Source: Hydractinia symbiolongicarpus
Taxonomy: Eukaryota; Cnidaria; Hydrozoa; Anthoathecata; Hydractiniidae
Assembly (NCBI RefSeq): GCF_029227915.1
Contig: NC_079878.1
Location: forward strand, 7,132,001-7,196,000
Direction of reading: 5' to 3'
DNA length: 64,000 bases
Below, piece after piece: positions 38,701-53,163 of this stretch. The notes under the pieces were generated by a model. It did not search any database, had not been told where the DNA came from, and saw only the letters and a list, made by a program, of their open reading frames with translations. Position numbers and translations under genes: made by a program. How positions within the stretch are numbered: the first letter of the stretch is position 1; every line of letters begins with the position of its first letter.

Positions 38701-39172
38701 TTGGCTTTCTAATGGTATCAGTCCGTTTGAGTTACAACGATTGCGTCACATTTTCGAACCAACATGTATTTAGCGATATTGTTCCCGTACTACTAGGTTG
38801 CGTTGCCTTTTAAAGTGAAACGATTGACCGTGGGACGTAATTGGACTGATTTTGGACTTTGAAATTATAAATGTGATAAATGAGAAAAATGGACTACTAG
38901 AATTAACATTCCTCTCACTTTGGTATGACAGCTGAAACTCCGCTGTAACACTGGAAGCTCTTTTAGCTCTTTATTTATATATTTTTTTCGGTAAGTTATT
39001 GTTTACAGTGGTACCAATCATAGCCGTTAACGCGCGCTAAGGAAATAGCGACAGTTTTAAAAACTACATTTCAACGACTTTCTAACGGTATCAGTCCGCT
39101 TGGGTTATAACAGTAGCATCACATATTCGTACCAACATGTACTTTGCGATATTTTTCTGATATTACTAGGTT
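32701..39172. repeat. Satellite higher-order repeats, 4- and 7-monomer units
   Basis: The marker CCCGTACTACTAGG, with its shared neighbourhood CGAACCAACATG and GGATGCTCGGGCAG, occurs near 33210, 35810, 37296 (with one substitution) and 38784, offsets of 2600, 1486 and 1488 bp; the next is at 40642 (1858 bp). These equal 7, 4, 4 and 5 monomers. About 32900-34640 and 35500-37240 match almost base for base. Class B monomers (CTGATTACTTCGGCATGAATGC) reappear here. No gene is supported. Confidence 0.9.
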
Positions 39173-42100
39173 GCATGACTTTTAAAAGTGAATTGATTGA
39201 CCGTGAAACCTAATTGAACTGATTTTGAACTTTGACATATAAATGTGATAAATGAGAAAAATGGTCTCAATGAATTAACATTCTTCTCCCTTTGCTTAAA
39301 ATCCGGAACTCTGCAGTAACACTGGACGCTGTGTTAGCTCCTCATTTACATATTTAGTTCGATATGTCATCGTCTACAGTGGTACCAATCAGAGCAGTTA
39401 GCAGGTGCTGCAGAAGTGGAAACAGTTTCAAAAACCACATTTCATTGACTTTTTAAAGGTATCAGTCCGTTTGAGTTACAACGGTTGCGTCACATGTTCG
39501 TACCAACATGTACTTAGCGATATTTTTCTGATTTTACTAGAATGCATCGCTTTTAAAAGTGAATCGATTAACCGTGGAACCTAATTGAACTGATTTTGGA
39601 CTTTGACATTATAAATGTCGTAAATAAGAAAAAGGGACTCCAAGAAATAACATTCTTCTCATTTTGGTATGACTGCTGAACTCTGCTGTAACACTGGAAG
39701 CTCTGTTCGCTCTTTATTTATATATTTAGTTCGATAAGTCATGGTGCACAGTGGTACCAATCAAAGCCGTTAGTTCGCCCTGAAGAAATAGAGACACTTT
39801 CAAAAACTACAATTCATTGACTTTCGAACGGTATCAGTCCGTTTTAGTTACAACGGTTGCGTCAGATATTCGTACCAACATGTATTTAGCAATATTTTTC
39901 TGATATTACTAGGTTGCATTGCTTTTAAAAGTATATCGATTGACCGTGGAACCAATTTGAACTGATTTTGGACTTTGACATTATAAGTGTGGTAAATGAG
40001 AAAAATAGACTCAAGGAATTACCATTGATGTCACTTTGGTATGGTTGCTGGTGCTCTGCCGTTACACTGGACGCTCTGTTAACTCTTCATTTAAATATTT
40101 AGGTTGATAAGTCATTGTGTACAATGGTACCAATCAGAGCCGTTAGCAGGCACTGAGGAAATAGAGACAGTTTCAACAACTACATTTCATTGACTTTCAA
40201 ACGGTATCAGTCCGTTTTAATTACAACTGTTGCATCACATATTCGTACCAATATGTATTTAGCGATATTTCTCTGATATTACTAGGTTGCATCGCTTTTG
40301 AAGGTGAATCGATTCACTGTGGAACCTAATTGAACTAATTTTGAACTTTGACATATAAATGTGATAAATGAGACAATTGGACTCCAAGAATTAACATTCT
40401 GATTACTTCGGCATGAATGCTCGGACTTCACGGTAACACTGGATGCTCGGGCAGCTCTTTATTTATATAATTATTTCGATAAGTCATTGAGTACAGTGGC
40501 ACCAATCGGAGCCGTTAGTGCGCTGAGGAAATAGAGACAGTTTCAAAAGCTACATTTCATTGGCTTTCTAATGGTATCATCCGTTTGAGTTACAACGATT
40601 GCGTTTCATTTTCGAACCAACATGTATTTAGCGATATTGTTCCCGTACTACTAGGTTGCGTTGCCTTTTAAAGTGAAACGATTGACCGTGGGACGTAATT
40701 GGACTGATTTTGGATTTTAAAGTTGTAAACGTGATAAATGGGACAATTGGACTCCAATAATTAACATTCTTCTATTTTTAGTATGACTGCTGGAACTCCG
40801 CTGCAACGCTGGACAATCTGTTAGCTCTTTACTTATATAGTTATTTCGATAATTCATGGTGTACAGTGGTATTAATCAGAGGCGTTTGCGCGCCCTGAGG
40901 GAATAGACACAGTTACAAAAACTACATTTTATTAACTTTCTAACGGTATCAGTCCGTTTGAGTTACAGCGGTTGCGTCACATATTCGTACCAAAATGTAT
41001 TTAGCGATATCTTTCCGGTTTTACTAGGTTGCATTGCTTTTGAAAGTTAAACTATTGACTGTGGGACGAAGTTGAACTGATTTTGGACTTTAACCTTACA
41101 AATGTGACAAATGAGACAATTGGACTACAAGAATTAATATTTTTCTCCCTTTGGTATGACCGTTAGAACACTGCAGTTACACTGGACCGACTATTAGAGT
41201 TTTTTTTAGGTAATAAGTTCGACAAGTTATTGTGTGCAATGGTACCAATCAGAGCCGTTAGTGCGCCCTGAAGAAATAGAAACACTTTCAAAAACTGCAT
41301 TTCATTGACTTTCTAACGGTATCAGTCTTTTTGAGTTTCAACGATTGCGTCACATGTTCGTACCATCTTGTATTCAGCGATATTTTTCTGTTATTACTAG
41401 GCTGCATCACTTTTAAAACTGAATCGATTGACCGTGGAACATAATTGAACTGATTTTGGACTTTGACATTATAAATGTGATAAATGAGAAAAATGGGCTG
41501 AAAGAGTTAACATTCTTCTCACTTTGGTGTGAGTTACAGCGGTTGCGTCACATATTCGTACGAACATGTATTTAGCGATATTTTTACGGTATCACTAGGT
41601 TGCATTGCTCTTAACAGCGAAACAATTGACTGTGGAACGAAATTGAACTGATTTTGGACTTTAACCTTACAAATGTGCCAAATGAGACAATTGGTCTCCA
41701 AGAATTAACATTCTTTTTCTTCTGGTATGAATGCTGGAACTCCGCTAGAACACTAGACAATCTGTTAGCTCTTTACTTATATAGTTATTGCGATAAGTCA
41801 TTGTGTACAGTGGTACCAATCAGAGCCGTTAGCGCGCTTTGAGAAAATACAGAAAGTTTTAACAACTGCGTTTTATTGACTTTCTAACGGTATCAGTCCG
41901 CTTGAGTTACAACGATTGCGTCACATGTTCGAATCAACATTCATTTAGCGATATTGTTCCGGTATTACAATGTTGCATTGCTTTTTAAAGTGAAACAATA
42001 GACCGTGGGACGAAATTAAACTGATTTTGGACTTTAACCATACAAATGTGACAAATGAGACAATTGGACTCCAAGAATTAACATTCTTTTCCTTTTCGTA

Positions 42101-43093
42101 TGACTGCTGAAAGTCCGCTGTAACACTGGACTCTCTGTTAGCTGTTTATTAAAATATTTATGCCGATAAGTCATTGTGTACATTGGTATCAATCAGAGCC
42201 GTTACCGCGCCCTGAGGAAGTAGAAACTGTTTAAAAAACTAAGTTTTATTGACTTTCTAACGGTATCAGTCCGTTTGAGTTGCAACGGTTGCGTCACACA
42301 TTCGTGCCAACATGTGTTTAGCGATGTTTTGGGAATTTTATTAGGTTGCATCGCTCTTAACAGTGAAATGATTGACCGTGGGTTGTAATTGAACTCATTT
42401 TGCATTTTAACCTTGTAAATGTGATAAATGAGACAATTGGACTCCAAGAATAGCCATTCTGATTACTACGGCATGAATGCTCGAACTTCACGGTAAGACT
42501 GGACGCTCGGGCAACTCTTTATTTAAATCTTTAATTCGATAAGTCATTGTGAACAGTGGTACCAATCAGAGCCGTTAGCGCGCTTTGAGGAAATACAGAC
42601 AGTTTTAAAAACTACATTTTATTGACTTTCTAACGCTATCAGTCCGTTTGAGTTACAGCGGTTGCGTCACATATTCGTACCAACATGTATTTAGCGATAT
42701 TTTGCCGGTATCACTAGCTTGCATTGCTTTTAACAGTGAAACGATTGACCGAGGGACATAATGGAACTGATTTTAGATTTTAACCTTGTAAATGTGATAA
42801 ATGAGACAATTGGACTACTAGAATTACCATTCCTCTCACTTTGGTATGACAGCTGGAACTCCGCTGTAACACTGGAAGCTCTTTTAGCTCTTTATTTATA
42901 TATTTTTTTCGGTAAGTTATTGTTTACAGTGGTACCAATCATAGCTGTTAACGCGCGCTAAGGAAATAGCGACAGTTTTAAAAACTACATTTCAACGACT
43001 TTCTAACGGTATCAGTCCGCTTGAGTTATAACAGTCGCATCACATATTCGTACCAACATGTACTTAGCGATATTTTTCTGATATTACTAGGTT
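39173..43093. repeat. Higher-order repeat unit 1, short form (3921 bp)
   Basis: The unit is counted from the landmark GCATGACTTTTAAAAG to its next occurrence. Its length equals ten full monomers plus one shortened monomer of about 200 bp (41425-41624). Relative to the next two units it lacks a 1114-bp internal duplication and otherwise matches them closely. The unit boundary is arbitrary because any phase could be chosen. No gene is supported. Confidence 0.92.
41425..41624. repeat. Truncated ~200-bp satellite monomer, unit 1
   Basis: A deletion of about 170 bp joins CTTTGGTGTGA directly to GTTACAGCGGTTGCG. The short shared sequence TGA at both sides suggests recombination at microhomology. 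The identical junction recurs near 46569, 51604 and 57385, so it happened once and was copied with its surroundings. Confidence 0.9.
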
Positions 43094-46000
43094 GCATGAC
43101 TTTTAAAAGTGAATCGATTGACCGTGAAACCTAATTGAACTGCTTTTGAACTTTGACATATAAATGTGATAAATGAGAAAAATGGTCTCAATGAATTAAC
43201 ATTCTTCTCCCTTTGCTTAAAATCCGGAACTCTGCAGTAACACTGGACGCTGTGTTAGCTCCTCATTTACATATTTAGTTCGATATGTCATCGTCTACAG
43301 TGGTACCAATCAGAGCAGTTAGCAGGTGCTGCAGAAGTGGAAACAGTTTCAAAAACCACATTTCATTGACTTTTTAAAGGTATCAGTCCGTTTGAGTTAC
43401 AACGGTTGCGTCACATGTTCGTACCAACATGTACTTAGCGATATTTTTCTGATTTTACTAGAATGCATCGCTTTTAAAAGTGAATCGATTAACCGTGGAA
43501 CCTAATTGAACTGATTTTGGACTTTGACATTATAAATGTCGTAAATAAGAAAAAGGGACTCCAAGAAATAACATTCTTCTCATTTTGGTATGACTGCTGA
43601 ACTCTGCTGTAACACTGGAAGCTCTGTTCGCTCTTTATTTATATATTTAGTTCGATAAGTCATAGTGCACAGTGGTACCAATCAAAGCCGTTAGTTCGCC
43701 CTGAAGAAATAGAGACACTTTCAAAAACTACATTTCATTGACTTTCGAACAGTATCAGTCCGTTTTAGTTACAACGGTTGCGCCAGATATTCGTACCAAC
43801 ATGTATTTAGCAATATTTTTCTGATATTACTTGGTTGCATTGCTTTTAAAAGTATATCGATTGACCGTGGAACCAATTTGAACTGATTTCGGACTTTGAC
43901 ATTATAAGTGTGGTAAATGAGAAAAATAGACTCAAGGAATTACCATTGATGTCACTTTGGTATGGTTGCTGGTGCTCCGCCGTTACACTGGACGCTCTGT
44001 TAACTCTTCATTTAAATATTTAGGTTGATAAGTCATTGTGTACAATGGTACCAATCAGAGCCGTTAGCAGGCACTGAGGAAATAGAGACAGTTTCAACAA
44101 CTACATTTCATTGACTTTCAAACGGTATCAGTCCGTTTTAATTACAACTGTTGCATGACATATTCGTACCAATATGTATTTAGCGATATTTCTCTGATAT
44201 TACTAGGTTGCATCGCTTTTGAAGGTGAATCGATTCACTGTGGAACCTAATTGAACTAATTTTGAACTTTGACATATAAATGTGATAAATGAGACAATTG
44301 GACTCCAAGAATTAACATTCTGATTACTTCGGCATGAATGCTCGGACTTCACGGTAACACTGGATGCTCGGGCAGCTCTTTATTTATATAATTATTTCGA
44401 TAAGTCATTGAGTACAGTGGCACCAATCGGAGCCGTTAGTGCGCTGAGGAAATAGAGACAGTTTCAAAAGCTACATTTCATTGGCTTTCTAATGGTATCA
44501 TCCGTTTGAGTTACAACGATTGCGTTACATTTTCGAACCAACATGTATTTAGCGATATTGTTCCCGTACTACTAGGTTGCGTTGCCTTTTAAAGTGAAAC
44601 GATTGACCGTGGGACGTAATTGGACTGATTTTGGACTTTGAAATTATAAATGTGATAAATGAGAAAAATGGAATACTAGAATTAACATTCCTCTCACTTT
44701 GGTATGACTGCTGAACTCTGCTGTAACACTGGAAGCTCTTTTAGCTCTTTATTTATATATTTAGTTCGATAAGTCATAGTGCACAGTGGTACCAATCAAA
44801 GCCGTTAGTTCGCCCTGAAGAAATAGAGACACTTTCAAAAACTACATTTCATTGACTTTCGAACAGTATCAGTCCGTTTTAGTTACAACGGTTGCGCCAG
44901 ATATTCGTACCAACATGTATTTAGCAATATTTTTCTGATATTACTTGGTTGCATTGCTTTTAAAAGTATATCGATTGACCGTGGAACCAATTTGAACTGA
45001 TTTCGGACTTTGACATTATAAGTGTGGTAAATGAGAAAAATAGACTCAAAGAATTACCATTGATGTCACTTTGGTATGGTTGCTGGTGCTCCGCCGTTAC
45101 ACTGGACGCTCTGTTAACTCTTCATTTAAATATTTAGGTCGATAAGTCATTGTGTACAATGGTACCAATCAGAGCCGTTAGCAGGCACTGAGGAAATAGA
45201 GACAGTTTCAACAACTACATTTCATTGACTTTCAAACGGTATCAGTCCGTTTTAATTACAACTGTTGCATCACATATTCGTACCAATATGTATTTAGCGA
45301 TATTTCTCTGATATTACTAGGTTGCATCGCTTTTGAAGGTGAATCGATTCACTGTGGAACCTAATTGAACTAATTTTGAACTTTGACATATAAATGTGAT
45401 AAATGAGACAATTGGACTCCAAGAATTAACATTCTGATTACTTCGGCATGAATGCTCGGACTTCACGGTAACACTGGATGCTCGGGCAGCTCTTTATTTA
45501 TATAATTATTTCGATAAGTCATTGAGTACAGTGGCACCAATCGGAGCCGTTAGTGCGCTGAGGAAATAGAGACAGTTTCAAAAGCTACATTTCATTGGCT
45601 TTCTAATGGTATCATCCGTTTGAGTTACAACGATTGCGTTACATTTTCGAACCAACATGTATTTAGCGATATTGTTCCCGTACTACTAGGTTGCGTTGCC
45701 TTTTAAAGTGAAACGATTGACCGTGGGACGTAATTGGACTGATTTTGGATTTTAAAGTTGTAAACGTGATAAATGGGACAATTGGACTCCAATAATTAAC
45801 ATTCTTCTATTTTTAGTATGACTGCTGGAACTCCGCTGCAACGCTGGACAATCTGTTAGCTCTTTACTTATATAGTTATTTCGATAATTCATGGTGTACA
45901 GTGGTATTAATCAGAGGCGTTTGCGCGCCCTGAGGGAATAGACACAGTTACAAAAACTACATTTTATTAACTTTCTAACGGTATCAGTCCGTTTGAGTTA

Positions 46001-48128
46001 CAGCGGTTGCGTCACATATTCGTACCAAAATGTATTTAGCGATATCTTTCCGGTTTTACTAGGTTGCATTGCTTTTGAAAGTTAAACTATTGACTGTGGG
46101 ACGAAGTTGAACTGATTTTGGACTTTAACCTTACAAATGTGACAAATGAGACAATTGGACTACAAGAATTAATATTTTTCTCCCTTTGGTATGACCGTTA
46201 GAACACTGCAGTTACACTGGACCGACTATTAGAGTTTTTTTTAGGTAATAAGTTCGACAAGTTATTGTGTGCAATGGTACCAATCAGAGCCGTTAGTGCG
46301 CCCTGAAGAAATAGAAACACTTTCAAAAACTGCATTTCATTGACTTTCTAACGGTATCAGTCTTTTTGAGTTTCAACGATTGCGTCACATGTTCGTACCA
46401 TCTTGTATTCAGCGATATTTTTCTGTTATTACTAGGCTGCATCACTTTTAAAACTGAATCGATTGACCGTGGAACATAATTGAACTGATTTTGGACTTTG
46501 ACATTATAAATGTGATAAATGAGAAAAATGGGCTGAAAGAGTTAACATTCTTCTCACTTTGGTGTGAGTTACAGCGGTTGCGTCACATATTCGTACCAAC
46601 ATGTATTTAGCGATATTTTTACGGTATCACTAGGTTGCATTGCTCTTAACAGCGAAACAATTGACTGTGGAACGAAATTGAACTGATTTTGGACTTTAAC
46701 CTTACAAATGTGCCAAATGAGACAATTGGTCTCCAAGAATTAACATTCTTTTTCTTCTGGTATGAATGCTGGAACTGCGCTAGAACACTAGACAATCTGT
46801 TAGCTCTTTACTTATATAGTTATTGCGATAAGTCATTGTGTACAGTGGTACCAATCAGAGCCGTTAGCGCGCTTTGAGAAAATACAGAAAGTTTTAACAA
46901 CTGCGTTTTATTGACTTTCTAACGGTATCAGTCCGCTTGAGTTACAACGATTGCGTCACATGTTCGAATCAACATTCATTTAGCGATATTGTTCCGGTAT
47001 TACAATGTTGCATTGCTTTTTAAAGTGAAACAATAGACCGTGGGACGAAATTAAACTGATTTTGGACTTTAACCATACAAATGTGACAAATGAGACAATT
47101 GGACTCCAAGAATTAACATTCTTTTCCTTTTCGTATGACTGCTGAAAGTCCGCTGTAACACTGGACTCTCTGTTAGCTGTTTATTAAAATATTTATGCCG
47201 ATAAGTCATTGTGTACATTGGTACCAATCAGAGCCGTTACCGCGCCCTGAGGAAGTAGAAACAGTTTAAAAAACTAAGTTTTATTGACTTTCTAACGGTA
47301 TCAGTCCGTTTGAGTTGCAACGGTTGCGTCACACATTCGTGCCAACATGTGTTTAGCGATGTTTTGGGAATTTTATTAGGTTGCATCGCTCTTAACAGTG
47401 AAATGATTGACCGTGGGTTGTAATTGAACTCATTTTGCATTTTAACCTTGTAAATGTGATAAATGAGACAATTGGACTCCAAGAATAGCCATTCTGATTA
47501 CTACGGCATGAATGCTCGAACTTCACGGTAAGACTGGACGCTCGGGCAACTCTTTATTTAAATCTTTAATTCGATAAGTCATTGTGAACAGTGGTACCAA
47601 TCAGAGCCGTTAGCGCGCTTTGAGGAAATACAGACAGTTTTAAAAACTACATTTTATTGACTTTCTAACGCTATCAGTCCGTTTGAGTTACAGCGGTTGC
47701 GTCACATATTCGTACCAACATGTATTTAGCGATATTTTGCCGGTATCACTAGCTTGCATTGCTTTTAACAGTGAAACGATTGACCGAGGGACATAATGGA
47801 ACTGATTTTAGATTTTAACCTTGTAAATGTGATAAATGAGACAATTGGACTACTAGAATTAACATTCCTCTCACTTTGGTATGACAGCTGAAACTCCGCT
47901 GTAACACTGGAAGCTCTTTTAGCTCTTTATTTATATATTTTTTTCGGTAAGTTATTGTTTACAGTGGTACCAATCATAGCTGTTAACGCGCGCTAAGGAA
48001 ATAGCGACAGTTTTAAAAACTACATTTCAACGACTTTCTAATGGTATCAGTCCGCTTGAGTTATAACAGTCGCATCACATATTCGTACCAACATGTACTT
48101 AGCGATATTTTTCTGATATTACTAGGTT
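43094..48128. repeat. Higher-order repeat unit 2, long form (5035 bp)
   Basis: The landmark-to-landmark distance is exactly 5035 bp, the same as for unit 3. It equals 13 monomers plus one truncated monomer of about 200 bp. It differs from unit 1 mainly by a 1114-bp tandem duplication (43587-44700 and 44701-45814). In the stretches compared, units 2 and 3 are almost identical, for example both have CTGCGCTAGAAC where unit 1 has CTCCGCTAGAAC. No gene is supported. Confidence 0.93.
43587..45814. repeat. 1114-bp (3-monomer) tandem duplication inside unit 2
   Basis: GGTATGACTGCTGAACTC at 43587 recurs at 44701, and CATAGTGCACAGTGG at 43661 recurs at 44775. GATTACTTCGGCATG at 44322 recurs at 45436. 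All three offsets are 1114 bp. Units 1 and 4 have a single copy of the corresponding sequence. Confidence 0.92.
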
Positions 48129-51100
48129 GCATGACTTTTAAAAGTGAATCGATTGACCGTGAAACCTAATTGAACTGCTTTTGAACTTTGACATATAAAT
48201 GTGATAAATGAGAAAAATGGTCTCAATGAATTAACATTCTTCTCCCTTTGCTTAAAATCCGGAACTCTGCAGTAACACTGGACGCTGTGTTAGCTCCTCA
48301 TTTACATATTTAGTTCGATATGTCATCGTCTACAGTGGTACCAATCAGAGCAGTTAGCAGGTGCTGCAGAAGTGGAAACAGTTTCAAAAACCACATTTCA
48401 TTGACTTTTTAAAGGTATCAGTCCGTTTGAGTTACAACGGTTGCGTCACATGTTCGTACCAACATGTACTTAGCGATATTTTTCTGATTTTACTAGAATG
48501 CATCGCTTTTAAAAGTGAATCGATTAACCGTGGAACCTAATTGAACTGATTTTGGACTTTGACATTATAAATGTCGTAAATAAGAAAAAGGGACTCCAAG
48601 AAATAACATTCTTCTCATTTTGGTATGACTGCTGAACTCTGCTGTAACACTGGAAGCTCTGTTCGCTCTTTATTTATATATTTAGTTCGATAAGTCATAG
48701 TGCACAGTGGTACCAATCAAAGCCGTTAGTTCGCCCTGAAGAAATAGAGACACTTTCAAAAACTACATTTCATTGACTTTCGAACAGTATCAGTCCGTTT
48801 TAGTTACAACGGTTGCGCCAGATATTCGTACCAACATGTATTTAGCAATATTTTTCTGATATTACTTGGTTGCATTGCTTTTAAAAGTATATCGATTGAC
48901 CGTGGAACCAATTTGAACTGATTTCGGACTTTGACATTATAAGTGTGGTAAATGAGAAAAATAGACTCAAGGAATTACCATTGATGTCACTTTGGTATGG
49001 TTGCTGGTGCTCCGCCGTTACACTGGACGCTCTGTTAACTCTTCATTTAAATATTTAGGTTGATAAGTCATTGTGTACAATGGTACCAATCAGAGCCGTT
49101 AGCAGGCACTGAGGAAATAGAGACAGTTTCAACAACTACATTTCATTGACTTTCAAACGGTATCAGTCCGTTTTAATTACAACTGTTGCATGACATATTC
49201 GTACCAATATGTATTTAGCGATATTTCTCTGATATTACTAGGTTGCATCGCTTTTGAAGGTGAATCGATTCACTGTGGAACCTAATTGAACTAATTTTGA
49301 ACTTTGACATATAAATGTGATAAATGAGACAATTGGACTCCAAGAATTAACATTCTGATTACTTCGGCATGAATGCTCGGACTTCACGGTAACACTGGAT
49401 GCTCGGGCAGCTCTTTATTTATATAATTATTTCGATAAGTCATTGAGTACAGTGGCACCAATCGGAGCCGTTAGTGCGCTGAGGAAATAGAGACAGTTTC
49501 AAAAGCTACATTTCATTGGCTTTCTAATGGTATCATCCGTTTGAGTTACAACGATTGCGTTACATTTTCGAACCAACATGTATTTAGCGATATTGTTCCC
49601 GTACTACTAGGTTGCGTTGCCTTTTAAAGTGAAACGATTGACCGTGGGACGTAATTGGACTGATTTTGGACTTTGAAATTATAAATGTGATAAATGAGAA
49701 AAATGGAATACTAGAATTAACATTCCTCTCACTTTGGTATGACTGCTGAACTCTGCTGTAACACTGGAAGCTCTTTTAGCTCTTTATTTATATATTTAGT
49801 TCGATAAGTCATAGTGCACAGTGGTACCAATCAAAGCCGTTAGTTCGCCCTGAAGAAATAGAGACACTTTCAAAAACTACATTTCATTGACTTTCGAACA
49901 GTATCAGTCCGTTTTAGTTACAACGGTTGCGCCAGATATTCGTACCAACATGTATTTAGCAATATTTTTCTGATATTACTTGGTTGCATTGCTTTTAAAA
50001 GTATATCGATTGACCGTGGAACCAATTTGAACTGATTTCGGACTTTGACATTATAAGTGTGGTAAATGAGAAAAATAGACTCAAAGAATTACCATTGATG
50101 TCACTTTGGTATGGTTGCTGGTGCTCCGCCGTTACACTGGACGCTCTGTTAACTCTTCATTTAAATATTTAGGTCGATAAGTCATTGTGTACAATGGTAC
50201 CAATCAGAGCCGTTAGCAGGCACTGAGGAAATAGAGACAGTTTCAACAACTACATTTCATTGACTTTCAAACGGTATCAGTCCGTTTTAATTACAACTGT
50301 TGCATCACATATTCGTACCAATATGTATTTAGCGATATTTCTCTGATATTACTAGGTTGCATCGCTTTTGAAGGTGAATCGATTCACTGTGGAACCTAAT
50401 TGAACTAATTTTGAACTTTGACATATAAATGTGATAAATGAGACAATTGGACTCCAAGAATTAACATTCTGATTACTTCGGCATGAATGCTCGGACTTCA
50501 CGGTAACACTGGATGCTCGGGCAGCTCTTTATTTATATAATTATTTCGATAAGTCATTGAGTACAGTGGCACCAATCGGAGCCGTTAGTGCGCTGAGGAA
50601 ATAGAGACAGTTTCAAAAGCTACATTTCATTGGCTTTCTAATGGTATCATCCGTTTGAGTTACAACGATTGCGTTACATTTTCGAACCAACATGTATTTA
50701 GCGATATTGTTCCCGTACTACTAGGTTGCGTTGCCTTTTAAAGTGAAACGATTGACCGTGGGACGTAATTGGACTGATTTTGGATTTTAAAGTTGTAAAC
50801 GTGATAAATGGGACAATTGGACTCCAATAATTAACATTCTTCTATTTTTAGTATGACTGCTGGAACTCCGCTGCAACGCTGGACAATCTGTTAGCTCTTT
50901 ACTTATATAGTTATTTCGATAATTCATGGTGTACAGTGGTATTAATCAGAGGCGTTTGCGCGCCCTGAGGGAATAGACACAGTTACAAAAACTACATTTT
51001 ATTAACTTTCTAACGGTATCAGTCCGTTTGAGTTACAGCGGTTGCGTCACATATTCGTACCAAAATGTATTTAGCGATATCTTTCCGGTTTTACTAGGTT

Positions 51101-53163
51101 GCATTGCTTTTGAAAGTTAAACTATTGACTGTGGGACGAAGTTGAACTGATTTTGGACTTTAACCTTACAAATGTGACAAATGAGACAATTGGACTACAA
51201 GAATTAATATTTTTCTCCCTTTGGTATGACCGTTAGAACACTGCAGTTACACTGGACCGACTATTAGAGTTTTTTTTAGGTAATAAGTTCGACAAGTTAT
51301 TGTGTGCAATGGTACCAATCAGAGCCGTTAGTGCGCCCTGAAGAAATAGAAACACTTTCAAAAACTGCATTTCATTGACTTTCTAACGGTATCAGTCTTT
51401 TTGAGTTTCAACGATTGCGTCACATGTTCGTACCATCTTGTATTCAGCGATATTTTTCTGTTATTACTAGGCTGCATCACTTTTAAAACTGAATCGATTG
51501 ACCGTGGAACATAATTGAACTGATTTTGGACTTTGACATTATAAATGTGATAAATGAGAAAAATGGGCTGAAAGAGTTAACATTCTTCTCACTTTGGTGT
51601 GAGTTACAGCGGTTGCGTCACATATTCGTACCAACATGTATTTAGCGATATTTTTACGGTATCACTAGGTTGCATTGCTCTTAACAGCGAAACAATTGAC
51701 TGTGGAACGAAATTGAACTGATTTTGGACTTTAACCTTACAAATGTGCCAAATGAGACAATTGGTCTCCAAGAATTAACATTCTTTTTCTTCTGGTATGA
51801 ATGCTGGAACTGCGCTAGAACACTAGACAATCTGTTAGCTCTTTACTTATATAGTTATTGCGATAAGTCATTGTGTACAGTGGTACCAATCAGAGCCGTT
51901 AGCGCGCTTTGAGAAAATACAGAAAGTTTTAACAACTGCGTTTTATTGACTTTCTAACGGTATCAGTCCGCTTGAGTTACAACGATTGCGTCACATGTTC
52001 GAATCAACATTCATTTAGCGATATTGTTCCGGTATTACAATGTTGCATTGCTTTTTAAAGTGAAACAATAGACCGTGGGACGAAATTAAACTGATTTTGG
52101 ACTTTAACCATACAAATGTGACAAATGAGACAATTGGACTCCAAGAATTAACATTCTTTTCCTTTTCGTATGACTGCTGAAAGTCCGCTGTAACACTGGA
52201 CTCTCTGTTAGCTGTTTATTAAAATATTTATGCCGATAAGTCATTGTGTACATTGGTACCAATCAGAGCCGTTACCGCGCCCTGAGGAAGTAGAAACAGT
52301 TTAAAAAACTAAGTTTTATTGACTTTCTAACGGTATCAGTCCGTTTGAGTTGCAACGGTTGCGTCACACATTCGTGCCAACATGTGTTTAGCGATGTTTT
52401 GGGAATTTTATTAGGTTGCATCGCTCTTAACAGTGAAATGATTGACCGTGGGTTGTAATTGAACTCATTTTGCATTTTAACCTTGTAAATGTGATAAATG
52501 AGACAATTGGACTCCAAGAATAGCCATTCTGATTACTACGGCATGAATGCTCGAACTTCACGGTAAGACTGGACGCTCGGGCAACTCTTTATTTAAATCT
52601 TTAATTCGATAAGTCATTGTGAACAGTGGTACCAATCAGAGCCGTTAGCGCGCTTTGAGGAAATACAGACAGTTTTAAAAACTACATTTTATTGACTTTC
52701 TAACGCTATCAGTCCGTTTGAGTTACAGCGGTTGCGTCACATATTCGTACCAACATGTATTTAGCGATATTTTGCCGGTATCACTAGCTTGCATTGCTTT
52801 TAACAGTGAAACGATTGACCGAGGGACATAATGGAACTGATTTTAGATTTTAACCTTGTAAATGTGATAAATGAGACAATTGGACTACTAGAATTAACAT
52901 TCCTCTCACTTTGGTATGACAGCTGAAACTCCGCTGTAACACTGGAAGCTCTTTTAGCTCTTTATTTATATATTTTTTTCGGTAAGTTATTGTTTACAGT
53001 GGTACCAATCATAGCTGTTAACGCGCGCTAAGGAAATAGCGACAGTTTTAAAAACTACATTTCAACGACTTTCTAATGGTATCAGTCCGCTTGAGTTATA
53101 ACAGTCGCATCACATATTCGTACCAACATGTACTTAGCGATATTTTTCTGATATTACTAGGTT
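48129..53163. repeat. Higher-order repeat unit 3, long form (5035 bp)
   Basis: Second long-form unit, same length and internal order as unit 2, including the 1114-bp duplication and the truncated monomer near 51604. It shares with unit 2 variants absent from unit 1. The two units are alike enough that an assembly error in copy number should be considered. No gene is supported. Confidence 0.93.
48622..50849. repeat. 1114-bp (3-monomer) tandem duplication inside unit 3
   Basis: This is the same duplication as in unit 2, shifted by 5035 bp (copies 48622-49735 and 49736-50849). It shows that the 1114-bp event preceded the 5035-bp duplication. Confidence 0.9.

Noticed and set aside
42202-42447. 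81-codon minus-strand open frames at 42202, 47237 and 52272
   Set aside because: They are the same stretch copied at the 5035-bp period; the agreement reflects recent duplication, not selection.
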